Both the position numbers and the translations under genes were made by a program. A stretch of DNA of 38,427 bases, taken from contig CAIRMX010000065.1 of NCBI GenBank assembly GCA_903879805.1, positions 1 through 38,427 on the forward strand. Direction: 5' to 3'. Position 1 is the stretch's first letter. The number at the start of each line of letters is the position of its first letter. The notes beneath the pieces are model-generated. The model worked only from the letters and a program-made list of their open reading frames with translations. It was not told where the DNA came from and made no database searches. This stretch comes from an uncultured Alphaproteobacteria bacterium (GTDB taxonomy: Bacteria > Pseudomonadota > Alphaproteobacteria > Rickettsiales > UBA1997). This document shows, in pieces, positions 16,825 to 26,200 of the stretch.

Positions 16825-16935
16825 TTACCGGAATTTTTTTATCAGGAATGAGGATGCGATGATTTTTTCAGCAATCTTTTCAAAAGACAAATCCAATTTA
16901 TCAGACACGATTTCACTTTGATTTTTGAAACTCAT
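16825..16935 (-). CDS. Possible 36-aa leader ORF upstream of slt
   Basis: A short ORF below the track cut-off runs ATG to TAA and would encode a 36-residue peptide, Lys/Glu/Ile-rich, with an amphipathic stretch (LSFEKIAEKIIASSFL). It is the only ATG between the divergent NDUFA12-like gene and slt. It ends just inside the open slt frame, in the other phase, and a run of seven A residues (16834-16840) sits near its 3' end. It could be a leader peptide coupling translation into slt, the true N-terminus of slt separated by a one-base indel, or chance. I do not recognise a family. Confidence 0.3.
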   Translation of the reverse strand: MSFKNQSEIVSDKLDLSFEKIAEKIIASSFLIKKFR

Positions 16936-16985
16936 TTTTTAAGTTGCGCCGCACTTCAATATTTCTCCCACTTTTCAACTCAGAC
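16936..16985. promoter_or_regulatory. Short divergent intergenic region between the slt leader and NDUFA12-like gene
   Basis: About 50 bp separate the only ATG on the minus strand (16935) from the plus-strand ATG at 16986. Promoters for both the minus-strand slt block and the plus-strand operon should lie here or just inside the flanking sequence. I see AT-rich stretches but no convincing paired -35 and -10 boxes on either strand, so the call rests on gene orientation only. Confidence 0.35.
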
Positions 16986-17312
16986 ATGAATTTTCTAAAT
17001 AAAATCCGCATTAAATTTTCTTGCCAGCCCGTTGGCTCTGACGAGTTTGGTAATGAATATTTCTTACATAAAAACGGCAAAAGATTTGTGGTTTATAAAG
17101 GCATTGCCGAACCTTCAAAAATCCCTGCCGAATGGCATGGTTGGATGCATTATAATAGTAACGTGACCCCAGTGAATATTAATACGCACCACTTCTCTTG
17201 GCAAAAAATTCACTTACCTAATTTGACAGGCACCAAGAACGCTTACTCACCAAAAAATTCTTCAGTTAAAAACACCAGCGCTTCCTATGAAGCATGGAAA
17301 CCAAACAGCTAA
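16986..17312 (+). CDS. NADH:ubiquinone oxidoreductase accessory subunit, NDUFA12/B17.2 family
   Basis: This is a small accessory protein of respiratory complex I, shared by mitochondria and alphaproteobacteria. The 108-aa sequence carries the family core: VGSDEFGNEYF, then GKRFVVYKG, IPAEWHGWMHY and a C-terminal YEAWKP. The track begins at a TTG (16944); I choose the internal ATG at 16986 because the homology-like region begins right after it and the upstream codons look unrelated. It heads the plus-strand operon, with the MlaD-like gene 4 bp downstream. The NDUFA12/MlaD/DUF2155 order is common in alphaproteobacteria and is the best taxonomic marker in the window. Confidence 0.93.
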   Translation: MNFLNKIRIKFSCQPVGSDEFGNEYFLHKNGKRFVVYKGIAEPSKIPAEWHGWMHYNSNVTPVNINTHHFSWQKIHLPNLTGTKNAYSPKNSSVKNTSASYEAWKPNS

Positions 17313-17316
17313 AATC

Positions 17317-17796
17317 ATGAACAAGACCAGTAACTATTTTGAAATAATCGTCGGAACTTTTGTTTTGTTTTGTGCCGGATTTTTCTTCATCACCTCTTTC
17401 AATGGCAGCAAAAACAAAAACGTTTCTAGCGGCTATCATTTGATTGCAAAATTTGACAATGCTGACGGCATTTCCAGCGGCGCTGATGTAAAAATTTCTG
17501 GAGTAAAAATCGGCACAGTTGAAGACCAGTCTTTGGATGAAAAAACTTTCCGCGCTACACTTAAAGTTAATGTTCCAAACAACATCCTACTTCCTCTCGA
17601 CAGCTCAATTAAGATCGCATCAGAAGGACTTCTTGGTTCAAAATATTTAGCAATCACTCCGGGTGGCGATGAAGAAAATCTGAAGGATGGTGAAGAAATT
17701 CAATTCACTCAATCAAGTGTAAATTTAGAAGATCTTTTGGGGAAATTTATTTTCAACTCTAGCGAAAAAAAGGACGAAAAAAATGAGAAAAAATAA
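17317..17796 (+). CDS. mlaD: MlaD-like MCE-domain protein, lipid-asymmetry transporter substrate-binding component
   Basis: This is probably the inner-membrane-anchored periplasmic lipid-binding subunit of the Mla ABC system, which returns phospholipids from the outer membrane. One N-terminal transmembrane helix (EIIVGTFVLFCAGFFFITSF) is followed by a single MCE domain with FDNADGISSGADVKISGVKIG. Next come EGLLGSKYLAITPGG and a short charged tail, for 159 aa from the ATG at 17317. The track start at 17287 would overlap the preceding gene and adds ten unconvincing residues. The gene overlaps the DUF2155 gene by 14 bp. The other Mla components (ATPase, permease) are not in the window. Confidence 0.92.
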   Translation: MNKTSNYFEIIVGTFVLFCAGFFFITSFNGSKNKNVSSGYHLIAKFDNADGISSGADVKISGVKIGTVEDQSLDEKTFRATLKVNVPNNILLPLDSSIKIASEGLLGSKYLAITPGGDEENLKDGEEIQFTQSSVNLEDLLGKFIFNSSEKKDEKNEKK

Positions 17797-18223
17797 TTTT
17801 ATTTTTGGTCTAATTTTCTCGGTTTTTTTCTCAGCTACTTCTTTTGCGCAAGAAGCTCCGGTAATTCCGGCTCCAGAAAATCAAGATGGTGAATTAACCA
17901 TCAGCAAAGCTGATCCTTCGCGCTTTTATAATGGTGCGATAATTCAAGGTTTGAACAAAACCACCGCAAAAACTTCCACTCTTGAAATGCGCATTGGCGA
18001 TAAAATTCGCTTCGGACAAATTTCAATCATCGCTCATAAATGCTGGCAAGCGCCGCTAGATCAAAAACCAGAAAGTAAAATTTTATTAGAAGTTTTTGAA
18101 AGCAAAAATAATGAAGCCGAAAAAAGAATTTTCTACGGCTGGATGTTTGCCTCAAGCCCTTCAATTTCAGGCTTGGAACATCCGATTTACGACTTAACTG
18201 CGATTAGCTGCAAAAATAAATAA
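17783..18223 (+). CDS. DUF2155 secreted protein
   Basis: This 146-aa protein has a clear signal peptide (IFGLIFSVFFSATSFA, cleaved before QEAP). The DUF2155 core contains ALE-type alphaproteobacterial features: GDKIRFGQISIIAHKCW, then RIFYGWMFASSPSISGLEHP and a terminal AISCK. Two cysteines, in HKCW and ISCK, could form a disulfide. The family is nearly confined to alphaproteobacteria and its molecular role is unknown. Its position behind mlaD suggests an envelope role. It overlaps mlaD by 14 bp and precedes rpe by 7 bp. Confidence 0.9.
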   Translation: MRKNNFIFGLIFSVFFSATSFAQEAPVIPAPENQDGELTISKADPSRFYNGAIIQGLNKTTAKTSTLEMRIGDKIRFGQISIIAHKCWQAPLDQKPESKILLEVFESKNNEAEKRIFYGWMFASSPSISGLEHPIYDLTAISCKNK

Positions 18224-18230
18224 GGCCAAA

Positions 18231-18875
18231 ATGATCAAAATTTCTCCATCAATTTTATCTGCCGATTTCTCGAAACTTGGCGAAGAAATTCAAAATATCG
18301 AAAAAGCCGGCGCTGATTATATTCACATTGATGTGATGGATGGCAGCTTTGTTCCCAATATTACTATTGGTAATGAAGTGGTGAAAAATTTACGCAAAAA
18401 TACTGCTTTGCCTTTCGATGTTCATTTGATGATTAATAATCCTGACAATCACATTAAAGCCTTTGCTGACGCTGGTTCAGACATTATCACAATTCACGCC
18501 GAAGCTTCTATTCACTTGGATCGCTCGGTTGATTTAATCAAATCTTTCGGCAAAAAAGCCGGAGTTTCCATTGTGCCTTCAACTCACGAAAATGTGCTTG
18601 ATTACGTTTTAGAAAAACTCGATTTGATTTTGGTAATGTCGGTTAATCCCGGATTTGGCGGACAAAAGTTTTTGTCGTCACAGCTTAGAAAAATTGAAAA
18701 TCTGCGCAAAAAAATTGAAAAAACCGGCAAGAAAATTGAGCTTGAAGTTGATGGCGGAATTAACGCCGAAACCTATAAACTCGCAACTTCAGCGGGCGCC
18801 GACGTTTTAGTTTCAGGCTCTTATATTTTTGGCTCAAAAAGTTATTCTGAAGCAATCTCAAAACTTCGTTCTTAA
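18231..18875 (+). CDS. rpe: Ribulose-phosphate 3-epimerase
   Basis: This TIM-barrel enzyme interconverts ribulose 5-phosphate and xylulose 5-phosphate in the pentose phosphate pathway. The N-terminus is KISPSILSADFSKLGEE. Catalytic and metal-binding segments include IDVMDGSFVPNITIG, DVHLMINNP, MSVNPGFGGQKF and VDGGIN. The 214-aa length is normal. The stop codon overlaps the murD start by one base (TAATG), which indicates translational coupling. Confidence 0.97.
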   Translation: MIKISPSILSADFSKLGEEIQNIEKAGADYIHIDVMDGSFVPNITIGNEVVKNLRKNTALPFDVHLMINNPDNHIKAFADAGSDIITIHAEASIHLDRSVDLIKSFGKKAGVSIVPSTHENVLDYVLEKLDLILVMSVNPGFGGQKFLSSQLRKIENLRKKIEKTGKKIELEVDGGINAETYKLATSAGADVLVSGSYIFGSKSYSEAISKLRS

Positions 18876-20257
18876 TGAAATATATCGTTTACGGACTTGG
18901 AATTTCTGGGCTTGCCACAGCAAAATTTCTCGCCCATCAAGGTGAACAAGTTGTAGCAACTGACGACAATGAAAAAGCAATTGAAGACGCCAAACAAAAA
19001 TTTCCTGAGATAGATTTTAAAAAACCAGAAGAAATTGAATATGATGCAACCACTGTAATCAGCTTCTCTCCTGGTATTCCACTTCACTTTCCTAAGCCCC
19101 ACAAAATTTTAGAAATCATCAAGCAAACTAGCGCCTCCCTTGCCTGCGATATTGAGATTTTTTACCGCAAAAATTCGCAAAATAATTTTTTCGCCATCAC
19201 CGGAACTAACGGCAAATCAACAACCACAGCTCTGAGCGGTTTTATTTTTGAAGAGCTAAAAATTCCTTCAGCAATTGGCGGAAATATCGGCGTGCCTTGT
19301 TTCGAGTTACCACAAAATCAAAATAATTTTTCCTACATTTTAGAAACATCTTCTTACCAACTTGATTTGCTTGAACAAAGCCACTTCAAAATCGCCTCTC
19401 TTTTAAATATCACCCCCGATCACATTGATCGTCACGGATCTTTTGAAGGTTACGTCGCAGCCAAAAAAAGAATTTTTAAAAATCAAACCGAACATGATTT
19501 TGCTTTGATTGATGTGGATAATGTTAATTCCAAAAAAGTTTTTGATGAGCTTCAAGCCGACAAAAATTTTCGCGCCACTTTAGTTCCAGTTTCTACCAAA
19601 AAAATTCAGGAAAATGGCCTGTCGCTTTTTGATGGGATTTTGGTCAATAAAATCGGCGGCGCAGATTCTCATCTTGAATTAAAATCTGATTTTTTACGCG
19701 GCGAACATAATGACCAAAACATGGCTTTTGCCTTTGGAATTGCTTACTGCAACGCACTGCTAACTGGTCAAAAAAACTCTGAGGAAAAAATCATCACGGC
19801 CATAAAAAAATTCAAAGGCTTGCGTCACCGTATGCAACTTCTTGGTGAAATTGATGGCGTGAAATTTGTTAATGACAGCAAGGCAACTAATGCTGAATCA
19901 ACTGAAAACGCGCTTAAAGCCTACGATCAAATTTTTTGGATTTTAGGTGGCGTTGCCAAAGAAGGCGGAATTACCAGCCTTGCACCCTACTTCAAAAAAA
20001 TTCACAAAGCTTATTTGATCGGACAAGCCTCGGATGATTTTGCTAAAACTTTAGCTGAAAATTCCGTCACTTTTGAAAAATGCGGTGATTTAGAAACAGC
20101 ATTTAAACAGGCTGTTTTTGACTCAAAAAATATTGGCTTATCTCAAAAGAACATTTTACTTTCGCCCGCTTGCGCCTCGTTTGATCAATGGAAAAATTTT
20201 GAGCAGCGCGGAGACTACTTTTGCAAGCTATTTGATGAACTTTTACCAAAATCTTAA
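18875..20257 (+). CDS. murD: UDP-N-acetylmuramoylalanine-D-glutamate ligase
   Basis: This cytoplasmic Mur ligase adds D-glutamate to UDP-MurNAc-L-Ala in peptidoglycan synthesis. An N-terminal nucleotide-binding fold (YGLGISGLATAKFL) is followed by the ATP loop ITGTNGKSTTTAL. The remaining motifs are HIDRHGSFEGYVAAK, the ligase domain stretch FVNDSKATNAESTENAL and the MurD C-terminus LLSPACASFDQW...RGDYF. The length is 460 aa. No other division/cell-wall (dcw) cluster gene is adjacent, so murD sits apart from the usual mur cluster. Its last 23 bp overlap the start of the giant cysteine-rich gene. Confidence 0.96.
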   Translation: MKYIVYGLGISGLATAKFLAHQGEQVVATDDNEKAIEDAKQKFPEIDFKKPEEIEYDATTVISFSPGIPLHFPKPHKILEIIKQTSASLACDIEIFYRKNSQNNFFAITGTNGKSTTTALSGFIFEELKIPSAIGGNIGVPCFELPQNQNNFSYILETSSYQLDLLEQSHFKIASLLNITPDHIDRHGSFEGYVAAKKRIFKNQTEHDFALIDVDNVNSKKVFDELQADKNFRATLVPVSTKKIQENGLSLFDGILVNKIGGADSHLELKSDFLRGEHNDQNMAFAFGIAYCNALLTGQKNSEEKIITAIKKFKGLRHRMQLLGEIDGVKFVNDSKATNAESTENALKAYDQIFWILGGVAKEGGITSLAPYFKKIHKAYLIGQASDDFAKTLAENSVTFEKCGDLETAFKQAVFDSKNIGLSQKNILLSPACASFDQWKNFEQRGDYFCKLFDELLPKS

Positions 20258-23200
20258 AACAGCAAAAAAATCTTACACGGCTGCAAAATGCTTGTCGGTT
20301 TTTTGCGCTTTGGCTTTAGGTTTATCAGCAATTTTCTACCAACCTCAAGACGTATCTTCTACCACCATCAGTAACGACTGCGCTTTACTTGCAGACGGCA
20401 CAGTTGCTCAACCCGGATTCAACTGTTTATTTAGCAGCATGACTCGAGATGGCTCTGCAGTCTTGCCACTTTGCCGCAGAACTTCTGCCACAACCTATAC
20501 CATCCCTGACAGCAATATTCTTGGAGCTGGAACTCGTCGCTATACCTGCACCAACTTAAGTGACTTGCCTTTGTGCAGCACTTTTACCGATTGTACTGGC
20601 AGCAACAATTACACCGGCTGCATTCCTGCTAAACCCGGAAAAAATTGTGCACCTCTTTGCGACTCATCTTTTAATGGCAGCGTCGGCCAAACTAGAGGTA
20701 TTGATTTTGCAATTCATAATCGTGACTGCGTCAGATTTTGTGATGCCTTAGAAGCAGGAGTAACAACTGCAACTCCGGATGTGAACTGCGTTGACAGAAA
20801 GTGTCACCAACTAGCCACAGGAACTCTGCCAATTCCACCTCCAAGCGCCAATCCCAATTGCGCCTTAACTCCTTGCAACTTACTTACTCCAAATGAACTG
20901 ATCGACGTATTTCGCAAAATTGCCGGCGATACTGCCGCTAACCGCACAGTTGGCAAATATTGTGATGGTGATCTGGATATCACCGGAAAGCCGATGAAAT
21001 GCTATAATTTCAACAAGACTCAAATACCTTACGTCTCTAAAAACACGATGTGCATAATGCATAATTGCCCTCCTCCTTGCAGCAACTATACATCTCCAAC
21101 TGATGTTAACGGAGATGGAGTAATTAACTCTTTCGACAATGATGACACTCTAAACGTTTCTGATCGGGATAAAAATGGCGTCATTGATTCTGATACTTCT
21201 TATGCAATGGCTTATAGCGCAGCTTTTAATGGAAATCCAACCACTGCCACAACGCCCAATTTATCATCGAGCTCCTACTGCGTTCCGGTCTATTGTCGAC
21301 CAATAGTCACTAAGCAGTTTCGTTGCGTTGAGCATGTCGGTGATACAACCCCGACTGGAGATAATGATAAAGATCTCCTTAGGAACAGCTCATGCGATTC
21401 AGCTCCTACTTACAAAAACGGCGTTCTAGTTCACGATGGATCGGCATGTACATCTAACATGTGCTTCAAAACCATCGATTGTAATGATCCAGTTAATAAT
21501 TCAGGCAGCAACGCACAGCCAGAATGTCTCATACCAGAGGATGGAACAATAGGTAGCACTACCGATACGGTAAATTCTGCGTTTTATCGGCCCAAACCAA
21601 TGAACAAGGCAACTAAGATTTCCAACAACCTCCGAAGCATTGAGAACATGAATACCGATTCAAGTGAAGTAGGAGTATGTTATTCTCAAAGTCAGATGGA
21701 AGCCCGCAGCGATAACTCCTTTGATGATCATCACTGGGGACTAAACATGGATATTAAAATCGACCTTGGAATTCTCGGCAGTTTCACCATTCCTCTAGGA
21801 TGGTTTCACAGCTCGCTACTTCCTGACGAAACTAGATCTCCCGGCATGTGCGGCGTTGAAAATGTAGGATTTCGCGGTACCGGATATATTTATCTTTGCT
21901 ATGGCGATGGCAGCGGCTCTTCGGGACAATTATACGGAAAAGTTTCCGACCAAACTGCTTATCACAGCGGTTACGTTCAAACCACTTTTGCAGAAGGTGA
22001 TGCTACTCATAAATTAAGAGTCTGCTTGCGCTTCAGAAATGCTTTGCGTCCAGACGATGGCACCTCAGAAACTTGCGGCGAAAGACAATGCGCTGTAAGC
22101 TGCATGGGATTTGCCGGCGGATGTTCTCAACAAAATTGCGGATATGATCGTTGCTTTAATTTAAGCGTTACAGATACCGCTCCTGACGAATGCGATATGA
22201 GTAACACCCTCTTCACCGACAATCCAAGCAGAGGATGCACCTCAACTACCGACACTTACTTAAGGCTTAGAGTTAGAAAATATGGCAACCGCATTTGCAG
22301 CTTTCTTGATGTAAAGGGCCAAACAGCTTATGACAATGGCAGTAGCGTCAGCAATTTATTCTTGAAGGGCACTGAAAAATTAGCAGACGGAAAATGTGTC
22401 GTAGGCACAGCAAACTCTTCTGGCAATTGCTCTGGCTTTAGCAGCTACCTAGATAATGCTTCGGCAGAAAGATGGCGCACCATAAAATTTGGCAGCTCCG
22501 GCATTATCCCATATATCCAAGATAACCAATATGATAATAACGGCTCCAAACTTGGCAGCGCTTATAGCGGATATTTTGACAAAAATTCACAATTTTTCCA
22601 AGAGCAAGAATGTATCAATGTTCCTTTGCGCCTACCTCCTCCGAGACTCTACAACCTGGCAACATTAAACAATTCTCCTAAGCTTTTCACGCCTCCGATT
22701 TACATAACTAATGCTCTAACAAAAGCAGGATCTGGGGAAATCTCTCCTCGACCATTTGATGAATCTTTTGGAAGCACTGATTTCAACAACCCAGCTATTC
22801 AAGTTAATTTTGGCACTACCTCAACCGAGCTAAATTTAGGACTTTCAACTACTGGCTATGAACTTGGAACCGCCTCAATACCTCTCACCACCACAGTTAA
22901 CCTGATCCCTTATTCGGTCGATGTTATCGTTAGAAAAGAATTTAATGAAACTAGCCAGAAACCTACCTTCTGCCTTTATCGCAAAATAATCGCCCTCAAT
23001 GGCGTAGAGCAAGATCCAGAAAGAGTTGGATGCGTTAATAGAAATCTACCAGAAATTGATAATACTGTAGACTCACGCGGCATTACTTTAACTGGCACAT
23101 CTGCTCCAGCTAATCCAAAAAAATCCATCATCTATCTCGATCCCACCAGCACCTTTGATAGCTCCAGAATCATTGTACGCTATCGTAGCGGCAGTGGAAA

Positions 23201-26200
23201 TAGTTGTAATGACGGTTTGTGCAGCCCTGAGTTAAAACTTGATAATCCTATTTCCACCATCCCAACCTGCAACTCGGCAGTTGTTGATCCGAACAATCCT
23301 TTAACCATTTCTCCAGAAATGAATGTTCTTTGCGCTAAACGAGAAGAGTGCAGCCAATTGAACGTCGAATGCATGACTAACGAAATCAATATGCAGGCCG
23401 CTAAAATTGCCGGTCAAAGCATCGACTCCTTCATGCTGGTTAGAGACTATTGCAACAATCGCTTACTACCTTTGTGCAATGCTAAAAAAGGCATTTCATC
23501 AACTATTGGCGGCACCATTACCGACACCAATCCAAGTGGCGCAACACCAAGTCCAACCGCCTACGGCTGGTTCAACGAAATCTGTTTTGTTGGAGGCAAT
23601 ACCACAACCAGCTACGATTCTCGCTTAAAATATGTAGTTGCTTATGAGCCTTCGCCTGAGGGATATAAAGGAAAATGCCTTACTTACGAAGGCGCTACTG
23701 CCTGCCCTAACGGCGGTAAAGCACCGAACTGTAATTGTCAGGTTTATGACTCAACTGCTGGTGGATTGAGCACTGGTCTAGTAGTTAGACTACAAACTCA
23801 GCGTGAAGCTGGTCTTTGCGTTGACATGCCACTTCCTCAAACCTGCCCTGCTATTTCTTACAACCCAACGCCACCATCATCAGATCCAGATTATATTTAC
23901 TCTTCTATGAAATTAATTTCAGCCACCGGCCTTCCTCCAGCAGCCTATGGTGCTACCGCTTCTGTTGTTAATGATGTAGTTCATATCTCTCATAGTCTGC
24001 GCAATGCTTCTACTTCAAATGGCCACGCCGAATTTCCAATAGCGATCCTTGGCACAGTCAATGTTGAAGGGTCTTGTAAAGGATTCTGGAAAAATAGCAT
24101 TTCGCCAACAACCGGCATAGCTGCATCCCCCACTCGTACCTGCGTTAACACCAATGGCAACGCCTCATGGTCTCCAACTGTAAATAACCAATGTATCCGT
24201 TACTCTTGTGATGAGCTCACAACAACCGGAGCCGTCACTGAAGAAATAGGCGCAATCTATCAAGCCGGATATGCTTCAAATGAAAGTGGCGATCTCAAAG
24301 GAACCGCCGACGGATTTGCCACATGGCCGTCAGTCACAAAAACCAATGATTTCCCAGAATATGCCAGCGCTCTAGCTTGCATTCCCGGCTTTAAGAAAAA
24401 GACCGCTACAAAAGTAAGCTCTGGATATCTTCGTACCTACGAAGATCAGATCACCGGATATACTGGTGGCACTGTTCCAACTAGAATTTGCAATCAGGTT
24501 GGCTCTTGGCAAGCCCCAACTGCCAGCACTATTTGCGAAAGAATAAAATGCCCGGCCATCACCCCTCCAACACCTTCACCAGCTGACGGAAGTCACCCAA
24601 CAGCGGGATGGAATTTAACTAATGCTGATTGGGCTAAGTGGTATGATGCTGGTGGCGCCTCGTTTGTTGAAACCAACGCTTCCAGAAATACCACCACTGG
24701 CATACTATCCACCGGCACCTGCAGAAACGATATTGGTTTCTTTAATTTAGGGGATGCCCCAACCCGCAGATGTAACTACTTAGGCAAATGGGAACCAGTG
24801 GTTAATCCTTGCACAACACGCTGTAGCGTTATTGATAATGCTCACGCCTCTGGCTCAAATAACGGCAACGCTTCTTGGGCACAAACCGATATCCCTCAAG
24901 GTCAAGTAGAACAAGCTGCAACTTTTACCTCATGCCTGACCGGCTATAGCCCAGCTTACGTAAAATATCCTTACCCAGCACCAAGAAACAAATATGGAAT
25001 TCCTCTAACTCTCGTTTCTAACGGACTCTCGGCTGCCAATATCGCATCCTATAATAGCTCGCTTGGTACAACTCTTGCTAGTGGCACCGCCAACTTCTCG
25101 AGCACAATTCCTGTGGACGTTTCTCAAGATACTACCGCTGCAGCTCCAAGTGCCAACCCGCCAAGAAGTATCAGTAATCCTGTCAAATATTGCCGAGCTG
25201 TAAGCTATGATGGTCTAATAACAAATACTTGGGCAGCAGCCAACTCTTCTTGTACAAATAGCTGCCCTGGATATAGCGATGATCCTAGAATTGGTGTAGG
25301 CGTTACTCAACACAACACGTCTACTGGTGTAGTAACCTTAAAATGGCCATCCGGAGTTTTTGGTCAATGGTATTATTACAGTAGCGGCGATGTTAATGGC
25401 ATCGCCAACTTTGATACTCCTGACTTTAGCAGCAACAGTCAAACTGCTGCTGATTACTACTCAGGCAGAACTAACAATAAGTTTGTGGTCGCCAGACGAT
25501 GTGGTAACAATGGAGAATGGGGAAATGTAGTACCGCAATGCGTTACTAACGGAGGAGTAATTCCTAGCAGCTACGCTAAATATGAGACTAGCAGCAGAGA
25601 GAATAGCAGAGGAGTTGACCTTGGCGCTACTGCAACTGCAACCTCTTGTCAAGAATCCGGCAGTTACTACCCACCGGGAAGTGATTCCACAGCCACTGCA
25701 ATATCGAGCTACACCTGCAGCTACAAATCTGGAAGCACTAATATTGACGAAGTTTATTTTAATAAAACCGCCGGATCTGCTTGCGGCATCTTCTGTCCAA
25801 GGCCAAGCAATAACACAACTTACGGCTCTGGCAGTAAATATTCTAGCGATGTGCCGGCAAGCGCCTTCACTAAGATCGGAAATAGAATCACCCTAGCCTG
25901 CATAGACAACTACGGTAAAGCAGTGGATAGCGATGAAAATACCTCTGATGACACTTGCGGTAGAACCAGCACATCTCGAGGAAATGCTAGTCCAACGGTA
26001 GAATGCCAATCTAGCGGTACATTTGGAGAACTTCAAAATGACTGCTATGCATGCAGATCATGCAATGCAAGCTCGAGTTATAGCGGAGATACAGGTAGCA
26101 TCGAGAAGGATTACGGCTGCAATGATGGTTACAGCATTGGCCGCAAAACACTTTATGAAGAATGTAGCGATAACGATATCTCTAAAAACCACGACGAAAC

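Noticed and set aside
20118-20234. Upstream 39 codons of the giant ORF
   Set aside because: They lie wholly inside murD in another frame; the signal peptide follows the ATG at 20235.
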